Positions 37,783 through 46,512 of a DNA stretch of 64,000 nt are shown here, piece by piece. A program made the position numbers and the translations under genes. Numbering within the stretch: the first letter of the stretch is position 1; every line of letters starts with the position of its first letter. The DNA lies in the NCBI RefSeq assembly GCF_026151395.1, contig NZ_JAMQPV010000001.1, forward strand, positions 2,172,501-2,236,500, read 5' to 3'. Origin of the DNA: Leptospira limi (GTDB lineage: Bacteria > Spirochaetota > Leptospiria > Leptospirales > Leptospiraceae). The notes beneath the pieces are model-generated. The model saw nothing but the letters and a program-made list of their open reading frames with translations, ran no database searches and was not told the DNA's origin.

Positions 37783-38022
37783 ATGCGAAAATATTCATTC
37801 ATTTTTGGTCTTGCCCTATCTCTCCTGATAAACTGTAGCCAACTTTCAGAATATTCGGAAACGAACTGTAATCAAGAATTCAAACAAACTGAAAAACGAT
37901 CCTCAGATCTGTTGATAACCACTTACTTTGGATCTAAAGACCAATACCTAATTGATCTTGCGATTTTGGAACTTTTAATTGCAAAACAAAAACGGTCAGA
38001 ATGCTCAAAGGGAAGAATTTGA
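37783..38022 (+). CDS. Small lipoprotein, likely diverged relative of the preceding gene
   Basis: A 79-residue product with signal SFIFGLALSLLINCSQ and lipobox LINC. The mature part has Cys residues in ETNCNQE and RSECSKG. Its tail (QYLIDLAILELLIAKQKRSEC) has the same pattern of a Leu/Ile-rich helix with a Lys-x4-Cys ending that is found in the gene upstream, so the two may be old tandem duplicates. It is followed by a hairpin and a convergent SDR gene. Function is unknown. Confidence 0.6.
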   Translation: MRKYSFIFGLALSLLINCSQLSEYSETNCNQEFKQTEKRSSDLLITTYFGSKDQYLIDLAILELLIAKQKRSECSKGRI

Positions 38023-38037
38023 CGGATTCTCTCATCC

Positions 38038-38065
38038 ATAGAGGTTAAAAAGAAAAAACCTCTAT
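38038..38065. terminator. Terminator-like hairpin between convergent genes
   Basis: ATAGAGGTT and AACCTCTAT form a perfect 9-bp stem around an A-rich 10-base loop, 16 bases after the lipoprotein stop. A short TTTT follows six bases on. It could serve the convergent SDR gene as well. Confidence 0.5.
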
Positions 38066-38099
38066 AGGAGTTTTGGAATCTCAGCTTCAATAATAGATA

Positions 38100-38852
38100 T
38101 TAACTCCTTGTCCCTCCATCAATTTTATACACGGATCCCGTGATAAAACTAGATTCATCGGATGCTAAAAAAACAATTAGATTTGCCACCTCACTCGGTT
38201 TGCCTAGTCGTCCCATGGGAATGTTTTTTTCCATCGCCGATTTCCCCCGTTCTCCTGCGACATCGAGGATGGCAGTTTCTGTCCAACCAGGGCAAACCGC
38301 ATTGATCCGAATTCCAGCCTTTGCCACTTCTAAAGCTCCAGTTGTCGAGAGTTCAATCACACCTGCTTTTGCCACACAATACGGCCCAAGGGAAGGGGAG
38401 GCACCAAGTCCTGCAATGGATGCGACATTGATGATAGAACCTCCTTTTTTATCAGCTAACATTAATTTTGTTGCATATTTCTGACACCAAAATACACTTG
38501 TTAGGTCAAGCAAAATCAATTGATTCCAAACTTCCGTTGAAACTTTATGCATGAAGGTTGGTTTATTGGCGATTCCAGCATTATTTACCATGATATCAAT
38601 TCGTTTGTTTTGGTTCGGAAGGTAATTGGTTAACTGGATGATGTCTTCTTCACGACTGACATCACAATAGACAAATGAGGCAGTCCCACCAAAGTTTTGG
38701 ATTTCGTTTACTAAACGATTCCCTTCTTCTTCTTTGATATCTGAAACGATCACATTGGCACCTTTTCTCGCAAGTAGGAGAGATGTTTCTTTTCCGATTC
38801 CAAGGGCTGCGCCAGTTACGATTGCATTTTTTCCAACTAAACTTTTATCCAT
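38100..38852 (-). CDS. Short-chain dehydrogenase/reductase
   Basis: NAD(P)-dependent oxidoreductase of the classical SDR family, 250 residues. The cofactor motif is TGAALGIG near residue 14, NNAGIA marks the central strand, and the catalytic set is the Ser of NVASIAG and YCVAK. Asp in VSDIKEEE after strand 2 suggests NAD rather than NADP preference. The C-terminal VNLIVFLASDESSFITGSVYKIDGG pattern is that of FabG-like members. Substrate is unknown; a palindromic site 68 bases upstream suggests regulation. Confidence 0.9.
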   Translation of the reverse strand: MDKSLVGKNAIVTGAALGIGKETSLLLARKGANVIVSDIKEEEGNRLVNEIQNFGGTASFVYCDVSREEDIIQLTNYLPNQNKRIDIMVNNAGIANKPTFMHKVSTEVWNQLILLDLTSVFWCQKYATKLMLADKKGGSIINVASIAGLGASPSLGPYCVAKAGVIELSTTGALEVAKAGIRINAVCPGWTETAILDVAGERGKSAMEKNIPMGRLGKPSEVANLIVFLASDESSFITGSVYKIDGGTRS

Positions 38853-39281
38853 AAGCGTAAGTTGAAAAGGAATGCAAAGACTGGCAATTCATTTTATTTC
38901 TATGTTAGTTGAAAGGTGAACCGATCGGTATATCCATTTTTGATACCATTTAGATATGAATGGTAGTTTTATGTAGGACGGACATTTGTTTTTTTAGTCT
39001 TTATCGTATGCAGAAAAGGAAAACGGGAAGATGTGCACTAAGGCAAATTTTGTTTAACAGAAAGGTTCGATTGGCAAAAGAGAATCTTCTGAGTTGTGAT
39101 GATATTGTTTCTATAGTGAATCTCATTACTTTTTATCCATTTCCATTGGAATTTTTAGGAATAGTACGGATCGAAAGAAACTGAAAATAAGGTGTTTCTA
39201 AATACTTCCTTTCCCTTTCCTTCTAGAGTCAAAGAATGGGGACGGAACATTCGTTTTTTCTAAACCACTGTTATTTTACGT
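38853..39281. other. Intergenic region between divergent SDR and hybrid kinase genes
   Basis: About 430 bases with no convincing gene. It holds one short palindrome near the SDR start. A 74-codon open frame on the plus strand (38960-39184) has no ribosome site and no family resemblance, and I did not call it. Confidence 0.5.
38920..38929. promoter_or_regulatory. Possible operator ACCGATCGGT
   Basis: A perfect 10-base palindrome 68 bases upstream of the SDR start. The CCGATCGG core is similar in form to sites used by TetR regulators of lipid or drug metabolism. No regulator gene lies beside it, so the assignment rests on symmetry and position only. Confidence 0.35.
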
Positions 39282-42200
39282 ATGGATTTGTTACAGAAAT
39301 TTTTCATCATCTCTGCCACCGACGTGTATTTTGTCGAAGGAACTTATAATCCTTGGTTTGTAGTATTATCCATTTTTATTTCCATCCTTGCATCCTGGAT
39401 TTCTTTATACTTATTACATCGATTCTCTGGAGTAGCTAACCAATTCTCTCGGTTTGCGATATTATTTACCGCAAGTTTATCTCTTGGTGGTGCAGTTTGG
39501 TCCATGCATTTCATTGGAATGATCTCCTTTGAACTTTGCACTACAGTAACATACAATACGGTAATCACAACCTTATCCATCCTTCCTAGTTTCATTGCTT
39601 CTTTTTTTGCTCTGCAATCCCTCAGTAAAAAACAAATAACAAAATTTGAATTGGTTTCCGTTGGAATTCTCGTGGGAGTTGGAATTGGATTTATGCATTA
39701 TATGGGAATGTCTGCAATGCAGATGAAACCAAAATTGATGTACGATCCGATTCTATTTTTGGTTTCACTTGTTGTAGCCATTGCCCTTTCGATTTTATCC
39801 ATTTTCATCCAGTTCCGATTAAAAAACTCAAACCTAAAAATTAGAAGTATTTATCTAACATTGGTTAGTGGAATAGTGATGGGTTCTGCGATTTCTGGGA
39901 TGCATTACACAGGAATGGCAGCAGCTCGTTTTGTTGTGCCAATCGGAACCAGTGTAGACAATTCCACGAATGACCAAGTATTTTTAGCTTTTTTAGTAGG
40001 TTTTGGAAGTTTATTTGTGATTGGATCTGCAGTTGTAACAATTGCATTTATCAGTTATAAGGATTTATTCCAAAACTTAGTCAAAAGTGAATCTAGGCTT
40101 AGAGCAATCATTGAAACAGCAGCGGATGCAATCGTTATGATTGATACACGAGGTATTGTTCAGGAATTTAATGTAACAGCGGAACGAATGTTTGGTTGGT
40201 CTTCGAAAGAGATCATTGGTAAAAATGTAGAAATTTTGATGCCAAGTCCCTTTCGCGAGGAACACGATGGATATTTATCCAATTATCTGAACACAGGTGA
40301 AGCAAAGATCATTGGTATAGGTAGAGAAACCATTGCAGTTCGTAAAGATGGAACTACCTTTCCAATTCGTCTTGCTATCGGGCACACCAAACTACCACAA
40401 GACGATATTTTTGTTGGGCTTATTAGTGATATCTCAGAGAGGATCATGATTGAGAATGCCTTAAAGGAAAATGAAGAACAATTAAAATCATTCATACAAA
40501 ACATCCCTGGCGTAGTTTATCGTTGTTTGGTTGATGAATATTGGTCTTCTGTTTTTCTAAGTGATGCAATTTATACTTTATCAGGTTATCCCGCGAGTGA
40601 TTTTTTAGAACCAAATCGTATTCGTAATTTTTCTGACATCATACATCCCGATGATAGAGAACATGTTTCTAACACGATACAAAATGCGATATTTACTTCA
40701 GATACATTTGTATTAAATTATCGAATTTTGCACAAGGATGGAGACATTCGTTGGGTTTTGGAATATGGTGGTCTTGTTTTTGATGAAAACAAAGAAGTGA
40801 AGTTTTTGGATGGAGTGATACTCGATAACACTGACAGGCGAATGATAGAAGAGGCTCTTATTGAATCAAAAGAAAAAGCAGAGATGGCTTCCATTACCAA
40901 AACCACCTTTTTAGCAAATATGAGCCATGAAATTCGTACTCCTATGAATGCAATCATAGGATTCACGGAAGTATTGCTAGCTGACCCACTACCAAACCCT
41001 CAAAAAAAACATCTAGAAACCATACGAAATTCTGCAAAGTCATTATTGCGATTGTTAAACGATATATTGAATTCAGCGAAACTTGATCGAGGCTCAGTAG
41101 AATTAGAAGTATTTGACTTCTCTTTACTCTCTCTCATAGACCAAGTATCCTCAACGTTTGCGATAGAAGCAAAGAAAAAGGGAATCACATTTACGACATT
41201 TTATTCGGATGAATTAGAAGATTATTATAAAGGGGATAACCTTCGCATCAGGCAAATTTTAACGAATTTGATAGGCAATGCAATTAAGTTTACAAAAGCA
41301 GGAAAAATCCATCTCGCTGTCACACCAAACGAGAATCAGGTCTTATTTCATATCCATGATACAGGGATTGGCATTGCAGAGGACAGACTTGAAAAAATTT
41401 TTGAACCATTCACACAGGCTGATGTTTCCATGAGTCGCAGATTTGGTGGGACAGGCCTTGGTACGACCATTTCCAAACAATTGGTGGAGCTGATGGGTGG
41501 GAAAATTTGGGTAGAAAGTAAAATGGGAGAGGGGAGTGATTTTTATTTCAGTTTACCATTACAAAAAGGGAATCTAGAATCGCTCATCCAAAACAAAGAA
41601 CTTCATTCCCTTCCCAATTTAAAGGTTCTCATTGCCGATGACGTCAAACAGAATGTAGAACTCATCCATATCCTAATGGAAACAAACGGACATAAGGTGC
41701 AAGTTACTAATAACGGTTTGGAAGCATTAAGAGCATTTCATACACAGTCTTTTGATTTGGTTCTTATGGACATCCAAATGCCTGAGATGGATGGATTAGA
41801 AGCGACAAAACAAATGCGTGAGTTTGAATCCGTCAATTTGCGAAAGCGAACACCGATCATCGCACTTTCTGCGAGTGTATTTGAAGAGGACAAAGAACAA
41901 GCAAGACTCGCTGGAATGGATGGATTTGTATCCAAACCCATTGATGTTGAGGAACTATACGAAGAAATCGCCAAATGGATTTTCAAACAAACAAGTGAGA
42001 AGGAAGAACAAGTTTCGTATGGAACTATAGAGAAACCAATTCGTTTGCAAAACAAAAGTTCATTGGAGCATACATATCCAGAAAAATTCGATTGGGAACG
42101 GGGGATTAAAATTTATGGTTCCGAAACAAAATACATTCGTGTGTTACTGGATTACTTACGTGACCAAGCCAAAACCGTTCTCGACTTCCAAAATCAAATG

Positions 42201-42662
42201 TTAACTCAGAGCCAAATATCGGAAGTGATCCATAAATGGAAAGGGGTCACGTCGAATTTAGGTTTAAAGTCAGTAATACAAATTCTAAAAGATTGGGAAA
42301 AAGAATCTCATAACGAATCAGAGTTTCATTCATTATGGAATTTAGTCCAAACCGAATTCCATAACCTGATTGGAATTTTATCCCAAAGGAATCGGGAGGC
42401 AGTGCGACCATCCGATCCAAATGGGAATAAAACATTGGAACCCTTAGATGCCATAAAAGCAATCCAACTGATTCAGAACTTAATCCTTTCATTTGAAAAG
42501 GGAAACCTCAATCCAACAGATTGGCTGGAACTTGAGAAAATACTTTCGTTGCCTTCATTTCTGCCAGAGATTCACTCAATTACAAAATCCATTGAACATT
42601 TCGATTTTGAATCAGCCATCCAAGGTTTAAAAACTTTGGAAAAACATTTAGGAGATCTATAG
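39282..42662 (+). CDS. MHYT-PAS-PAS hybrid histidine kinase with receiver and HPt domains
   Basis: Large membrane sensor kinase of 1126 residues. An N-terminal MHYT domain of seven helices (about 1-265) has three repeats of the metal-binding motif: SMHFIGM (H76), FMHYMGM (H139) and GMHYTGM (H208). MHYT is thought to bind copper and sense O2, CO or NO. Two PAS domains follow (about 270-390 and 400-525), then HisKA with phospho-acceptor H549 in ANMSHEIRTPMN, HATPase (NAIKF, DTGIGI, GGTGLG), a receiver with D830 in LMDIQMPEMDG, and an HPt-like end with H984 in IHKWKG. The next gene begins at the following base, so the two probably form a phosphorelay. Confidence 0.93.
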   Translation: MDLLQKFFIISATDVYFVEGTYNPWFVVLSIFISILASWISLYLLHRFSGVANQFSRFAILFTASLSLGGAVWSMHFIGMISFELCTTVTYNTVITTLSILPSFIASFFALQSLSKKQITKFELVSVGILVGVGIGFMHYMGMSAMQMKPKLMYDPILFLVSLVVAIALSILSIFIQFRLKNSNLKIRSIYLTLVSGIVMGSAISGMHYTGMAAARFVVPIGTSVDNSTNDQVFLAFLVGFGSLFVIGSAVVTIAFISYKDLFQNLVKSESRLRAIIETAADAIVMIDTRGIVQEFNVTAERMFGWSSKEIIGKNVEILMPSPFREEHDGYLSNYLNTGEAKIIGIGRETIAVRKDGTTFPIRLAIGHTKLPQDDIFVGLISDISERIMIENALKENEEQLKSFIQNIPGVVYRCLVDEYWSSVFLSDAIYTLSGYPASDFLEPNRIRNFSDIIHPDDREHVSNTIQNAIFTSDTFVLNYRILHKDGDIRWVLEYGGLVFDENKEVKFLDGVILDNTDRRMIEEALIESKEKAEMASITKTTFLANMSHEIRTPMNAIIGFTEVLLADPLPNPQKKHLETIRNSAKSLLRLLNDILNSAKLDRGSVELEVFDFSLLSLIDQVSSTFAIEAKKKGITFTTFYSDELEDYYKGDNLRIRQILTNLIGNAIKFTKAGKIHLAVTPNENQVLFHIHDTGIGIAEDRLEKIFEPFTQADVSMSRRFGGTGLGTTISKQLVELMGGKIWVESKMGEGSDFYFSLPLQKGNLESLIQNKELHSLPNLKVLIADDVKQNVELIHILMETNGHKVQVTNNGLEALRAFHTQSFDLVLMDIQMPEMDGLEATKQMREFESVNLRKRTPIIALSASVFEEDKEQARLAGMDGFVSKPIDVEELYEEIAKWIFKQTSEKEEQVSYGTIEKPIRLQNKSSLEHTYPEKFDWERGIKIYGSETKYIRVLLDYLRDQAKTVLDFQNQMLTQSQISEVIHKWKGVTSNLGLKSVIQILKDWEKESHNESEFHSLWNLVQTEFHNLIGILSQRNREAVRPSDPNGNKTLEPLDAIKAIQLIQNLILSFEKGNLNPTDWLELEKILSLPSFLPEIHSITKSIEHFDFESAIQGLKTLEKHLGDL

Positions 42663-43673
42663 ATGATACAGAATACAAAAGCAAAGGTCCTTATCATCGA
42701 TGATGAACCTACGAATTTACAAATTTTAAACGAAATTCTTAAAAATGATTATATCCTATTTTTTGCCAAAGATGCGGAAAAAGGTTGGGAACTTGCTAAT
42801 CGAGAAAGTCCCGATTTAATTCTTTTGGATGTGATGATGCCAGAAGTCACAGGTTATGAACTCATCCAGCGATTAAAAGAAAACCAAAGTACCAAATACA
42901 TCCCTGTAATTTTTGTTACAGCTCTCACTGATGTAGGAGATGAAGAAAAAGGATTTAAATTAGGTGCTGTTGATTATATTACAAAACCAGTAAGTCCCTC
43001 CATTGTGAAAGCACGGGTCAAAACTCATTTGTCACTTGTGAATAGCGAAGAAGTCAAAATTACAAGATTACAAATCATCCAAAGATTGGGTATGGCTTCG
43101 GAATACAAAGACAATGAAACGGGTATGCATGTCATCCGTATGAGCCACTATTCAAAAACACTAGCACTTGCTATCGGATACAGCGAAGAAGGTGCGGAAG
43201 AAATTTTAAATGCAGCTCCTATGCATGATGTTGGAAAAATTGGGATCCCAGATTCTATCATCCAAAAACCTGGAAAACTCACGGAAGAAGAATGGCAAAT
43301 CATGAAACGCCATCCGCAAATTGGAGCAGAGATCATAGGAGATCATCATTCTAGTTTGTTAAAATTAGCAAAATCCATAGCACTCACTCACCATGAAAAA
43401 TATGATGGAACCGGATACCCTTACCAATTAAAAGGGGAAAATATCCCATTAGAAGGTAGGATCATTGCGATTGCCGATGTATTTGATGCATTAACAACAG
43501 TAAGACCATATAAAAAAGCATGGGAAGTTGAGGATGCATTGTCTTATTTACAAAAAGAATCGGGAACCCATTTTGATCCCCAATTGGTAAAAGAGTTTTT
43601 GAAAGTGTTACCAAAAGTTTTAGAAATCAAAGCAGAATGGCCAGAAGAAATGGAAAAAAAGAACCATTCGTAA
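42663..43673 (+). CDS. Response regulator with HD-GYP c-di-GMP phosphodiesterase domain (RpfG-like)
   Basis: Receiver domain (about 1-125): acidic pair IIDDEP, phospho-acceptor Asp in LLLDVMMPEVTG and Lys in DYITKP. The HD-GYP domain (about 145-325) is complete: HVIRMSHYS, MHDVGKIGIPD, KRHPQIGAEI, THHEKYDGTGYP and IADVFDALTTVRPYKKA, which carries the metal and c-di-GMP contacts. It should hydrolyse c-di-GMP when phosphorylated. The stop of the hybrid kinase and this ATG are adjacent, pointing to a two-gene signalling unit that links a gas- or redox-type sensor to c-di-GMP. Confidence 0.94.
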   Translation: MIQNTKAKVLIIDDEPTNLQILNEILKNDYILFFAKDAEKGWELANRESPDLILLDVMMPEVTGYELIQRLKENQSTKYIPVIFVTALTDVGDEEKGFKLGAVDYITKPVSPSIVKARVKTHLSLVNSEEVKITRLQIIQRLGMASEYKDNETGMHVIRMSHYSKTLALAIGYSEEGAEEILNAAPMHDVGKIGIPDSIIQKPGKLTEEEWQIMKRHPQIGAEIIGDHHSSLLKLAKSIALTHHEKYDGTGYPYQLKGENIPLEGRIIAIADVFDALTTVRPYKKAWEVEDALSYLQKESGTHFDPQLVKEFLKVLPKVLEIKAEWPEEMEKKNHS

Positions 43674-43720
43674 ATTTTCAAAACGAAACTGAAATCTTTT
43701 CAATTCGGATGATTTCGTTT

Positions 43721-44452
43721 TTAGTAGGCTTTAAAACCAGTTGGCCTTTCACCACGTTTGTAAAATTCCATCGCTTTTTTTTCGTCTTTTAATAAACGAC
43801 TTTTTGCAATGAAGCGAACAAACCATGGAATTTGTTTTACCTTTCCCCCTGTTGCAATAGCCAACAAGTATGCTTTGGCACATTTTTCGATCAATTCACA
43901 ATTATAAATTGCTTTCTCGCGAGTGACACTTGTGATGATGATCTCTTCACCTAACATAAATCCATTGGCACCGGAAGTAAGTATGGGACTAGGTAATAAA
44001 TTTCCATTCAGATCAATTGGTAATTGGTAAACAGGTGCTCCTAATTGCCGGCATTGTTCGTCAAAAACCAAAGGAAGAGGTTGGTCGAGTGAATGTAAAT
44101 GAGAACTCCAGGGAGGAATGAATCTCACAATCGCGCCAACATCTGGGCGAATTTTATAAAGGTCAGCATGGAAACGAATCAAGGAAGGAAGATTCGGTAA
44201 CGAATCATCTCCACTTAACATTATATTTGGATTCTCTAAACTATAAATTCCGACAATAGGTTGTTTCTTTTTACCTTCCCCTTTCAACATAAGGATCATT
44301 TTACCTTTACCAGGTATTAAAAAAGACAAACTTGCCGATAGATTTTGGAAAAGTCCCTTGGATTCCAATCGGTTCCAGAGATCTTGTAATTCCAATTCAT
44401 CTGAAGATTGATTTTTCTTTACTCTATTTGTTTTTTTAGCTAGTTGGATCAT
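43721..44452 (-). CDS. Class II aldolase/adducin-like protein lacking active-site residues
   Basis: 243 residues with the class II aldolase fold pattern but without its catalytic site. Aligned on the RPD motif shared with the next gene upstream, the zinc HxH pair is replaced by Arg and Ile (IVRFIPPW against SLHTHQPL), the catalytic Glu region TTES is changed to PSLI, and the third His of KNHG is Asn (ANG). Zinc chemistry is therefore unlikely. A basic N-terminal extension (KKTNRVKKNQSS) is present. It is 18 bases downstream of the intact paralogue on the same strand, so a partner or scaffold role is plausible. Confidence 0.75.
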   Translation of the reverse strand: MIQLAKKTNRVKKNQSSDELELQDLWNRLESKGLFQNLSASLSFLIPGKGKMILMLKGEGKKKQPIVGIYSLENPNIMLSGDDSLPNLPSLIRFHADLYKIRPDVGAIVRFIPPWSSHLHSLDQPLPLVFDEQCRQLGAPVYQLPIDLNGNLLPSPILTSGANGFMLGEEIIITSVTREKAIYNCELIEKCAKAYLLAIATGGKVKQIPWFVRFIAKSRLLKDEKKAMEFYKRGERPTGFKAY

Positions 44453-44470
44453 GATGATTCCTTTTGTTAC

Positions 44471-45139
44471 CTAAGTATGCCTTGCACTTATAAAGATCGT
44501 ATTGATTTGGTTGATGACTCCCGAAGAAAGTCGGTTTGGATTTGGATGATTTTGGATGGACTTTCGTAAAAATTCAGATGCTTCTTTTTCTATTAGGGAA
44601 ACAGATCGGATCGCTGATTTAAGATCCTTTGCTCCACAGACAATTCCATGGTTTTTGAGTAAGTAACCATTTGTTTTGTCTGTAATTTTTGATTGAAAGG
44701 CACGAACTAAAAAAGAGGTTCCAGAAGGAGCATAAGAAACCATTACCAATCGATCTCCCAATCGTTCTTTTGTTTCCTTTTCTTTTAATATTAAATCTTT
44801 TCCAAGTAATGTAATGGCACTTGCTAACGGTTGGTGAGTGTGTAAACTCACATTGATGTCGGGTCGTTTTTTTAAAAAACTAGCATGGATTCCACTTTCC
44901 GTTGTAGGTTGTTTTGTGCCTTCCACCATTCGTAAGGTATCAATGTGTAAGACACAAAGGTCTTCAGGTTTCATTGTATAATAATCACTTGCAGAAGGAG
45001 TGACCACCATATAGGTTTCATCCACTCGTACTGCTAAATTGCCACCGATCCCTGCTAAAAAACCAAGATCAGCTAACTGAATACAGGCGGTTATCATATC
45101 TTTTTGGATGGATTTGGTTTTTTTTGGGTCGAGGGTCAT
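44471..45139 (-). CDS. Class II aldolase/adducin family protein (sugar-phosphate aldolase or dehydratase)
   Basis: Zinc enzyme of the family that includes fuculose-1-phosphate aldolase, ribulose-5-phosphate epimerase and methylthioribulose-phosphate dehydratase. The phosphate-binding IGGNLAVRV and TPSASDY are present, then the catalytic Glu in TTESGIHA, zinc ligands in SLHTHQPLASA and the third ligand in KNHGIVCGA. At 222 residues it is of normal length. I chose the second Met codon of a GTG-ATG pair because it has the better distance from GGAAGG. A perfect 22-base palindrome lies upstream. Substrate cannot be read from the sequence. Confidence 0.88.
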   Translation of the reverse strand: MTLDPKKTKSIQKDMITACIQLADLGFLAGIGGNLAVRVDETYMVVTPSASDYYTMKPEDLCVLHIDTLRMVEGTKQPTTESGIHASFLKKRPDINVSLHTHQPLASAITLLGKDLILKEKETKERLGDRLVMVSYAPSGTSFLVRAFQSKITDKTNGYLLKNHGIVCGAKDLKSAIRSVSLIEKEASEFLRKSIQNHPNPNRLSSGVINQINTIFISARHT

Positions 45140-45169
45140 CACATTTTCCTTCCCTTCCTAGTTTGGATA

Positions 45170-45191
45170 TTAATCGACAAATGTCGATTAA
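45170..45191. promoter_or_regulatory. 22-base perfect palindromic operator upstream of the aldolase pair
   Basis: Ten-base arms TTAATCGACA and TGTCGATTAA are separated by AA. The site begins 31 bases before the aldolase start and would overlap its promoter; it is also next to the pseudogene on the other side. It is the most symmetrical short site seen in the window. Length and form suit an ArsR, TetR or GntR-type repressor. Confidence 0.65.
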
Positions 45192-45202
45192 AAAATTCTT
45201 AG

Positions 45203-46019
45203 ATTTGCCAATTCGAGAAACGGTACTTCCAAATTTTAATTGTAACTACTTTTATCATCAGTTCACTCACTGCCTGTTTTCAAATCAAATACAGTGGGGT
45301 GATCTTCAGTGCCAATGTGATGTTTGCACCCATCTTTGTTTGGTTTTCCGATGATTCTTCTTTAAAAGCAAGGAGTGAGGATTTCCTCATCACAGCAGTT
45401 TCAGTTTTCTATTGTTAGGAATTTTGTTATGAACACTCAATCGTTCTTATGAAGATACAATTATGGAAGTAAGTCGATTGGAGTCAGAATAAGATGGTGA
45501 CTCTTATCTCACATCACTTCTCACTCGTCCGCTTTCAGGGTACAAAACCACTCAAAATCGGTGTCTTTTTTATCCTAATTCAAACAGACGAAATCTTTCT
45601 AATGTAAGGAGAGAAAGTATGAATTGGGAGGGGATATTTGTGTTACTGACCAAATTGTTTTATCTGGTCGTCGTGATTGTGTGATTGCCAATGGTGTTGC
45701 CATGGGGAAAACCATGTAAGGGGCAGGAGGGGTTTTAGTTTTTGGTACAGCGATTCGTGCTGTCATTACATGAACAAATCGAGAAGGGATATTTTGCTGC
45801 TACCTCCCCGAACGTTGGTTACACACAGCTCTAAATGATTTGAATCATGTTTTTGAAGGTTTTGATGGATCGATCCCAATGTCCTTACTTTTTGGTCGAA
45901 AACCTGATGTTTTACCTGGATTAAAAGTCCTAATCAAATTGTACGATAAATCAAAACTTCCTGAACGTGCAAAGGAAGTTCTGTCGACTTACCATAAGTT
46001 GAAAACATCTACAAATTGA
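45203..46019 (+). pseudogene. Decayed lipoprotein-like gene
   Basis: About 800 bases with coding-like fragments in different frames. The first frame has no ATG but reads ILIVTTFIISSLTACFQIKY, a good lipoprotein signal with lipobox LTAC, and continues to ARSEDFLITAVSVF before a stop at 45416. Later fragments include VLSGRRDCVIANGVAMG, GGVLVFGTAIRAVIT, then in another frame GYFAATSPNVGYTQL, then LNDLNHVFEGFDGSIPM to the stop at 46017. Several stops and frame changes separate them, so one protein of about 250 residues has been lost. The family is not recognised. It is divergent from the aldolase genes across the palindromic site. Confidence 0.6.
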
Positions 46020-46030
46020 GGGATCGCTTC

Positions 46031-46138
46031 ATGAATATGGTAAAATTGTATCTAATTCATTGTACCATCGTATGCGTTTTGATGATTGAATGCATTCTGA
46101 TTTTAAATTGGAAAGAAATTAGGTCAGATCATCTTTAG
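46031..46138 (+). other. Short hydrophobic open frame of doubtful coding status
   Basis: A 35-codon frame starting MNMVKLYLIHCTIVCVLMIEC. One hydrophobic helix is predicted. It lies between the pseudogene and the H1-like gene in an AT-rich stretch without a ribosome site. It may be another remnant rather than a gene. Confidence 0.2.
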
Positions 46139-46226
46139 AAAATAAAAATGAATTTACTTTTTAGAATCCAACCATTGTTATCGTTTCCAGACGGAAGATA
46201 GAACCAATCTTCATAAGGTTACATGT

Positions 46227-46505
46227 ATGGAAGAAAACGAAACAATAGAAATGCCCGTAGTAATGGAAGAACCTGCTCCTGAAGTAACAGTTGTTGCTAA
46301 AAAAGCAGCTCCTAAAAAGAAGAAAGCAGCCAAAAAGAAAGCGGCAAAGAAAAAAAGAGCAAAAAAAGCAGCTCCTAAGAAGAAGAAGGCAGCTAAAAAG
46401 AAAAAAGCAGCCAAGAAAAAAACAAAGAAAGTTGCTCCTAAAAAGAAAAAAGTAGCAAAGAAGAAAGCATCTAAAAAAAGAGCGGCAAAGAAAAAACGAC
46501 GTTAA
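46227..46505 (+). CDS. Histone H1-like Lys/Ala-rich DNA-binding protein
   Basis: A 92-residue protein with an acidic leader (MEENETIEMPVVMEEPAPE, about 20 residues) and a strongly basic body built from KKAAKKK and APKKKKAA units. The composition and PKKK/AAKK periodicity match eukaryotic H1 tails and bacterial proteins such as chlamydial Hc1/Hc2 and AlgP. The likely role is non-specific nucleic-acid binding and nucleoid compaction. Dense AAA/AAG codons make the DNA locally purine-rich. It stands alone, followed by a long palindrome. An acidic head on an H1-like protein is unusual and could modulate its own DNA binding. Confidence 0.8.
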   Translation: MEENETIEMPVVMEEPAPEVTVVAKKAAPKKKKAAKKKAAKKKRAKKAAPKKKKAAKKKKAAKKKTKKVAPKKKKVAKKKASKKRAAKKKRR

Positions 46506-46512
46506 TCCCTTT

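Noticed and set aside
38960..39184. 74-codon frame between the SDR and hybrid kinase genes
   Set aside because: No ribosome site, no family resemblance and no domain; probably chance.
45124..45354. 76-codon frame crossing the palindrome and the aldolase start
   Set aside because: A different frame of the same DNA encodes the lipoprotein signal remnant, and this frame has no recognisable content.
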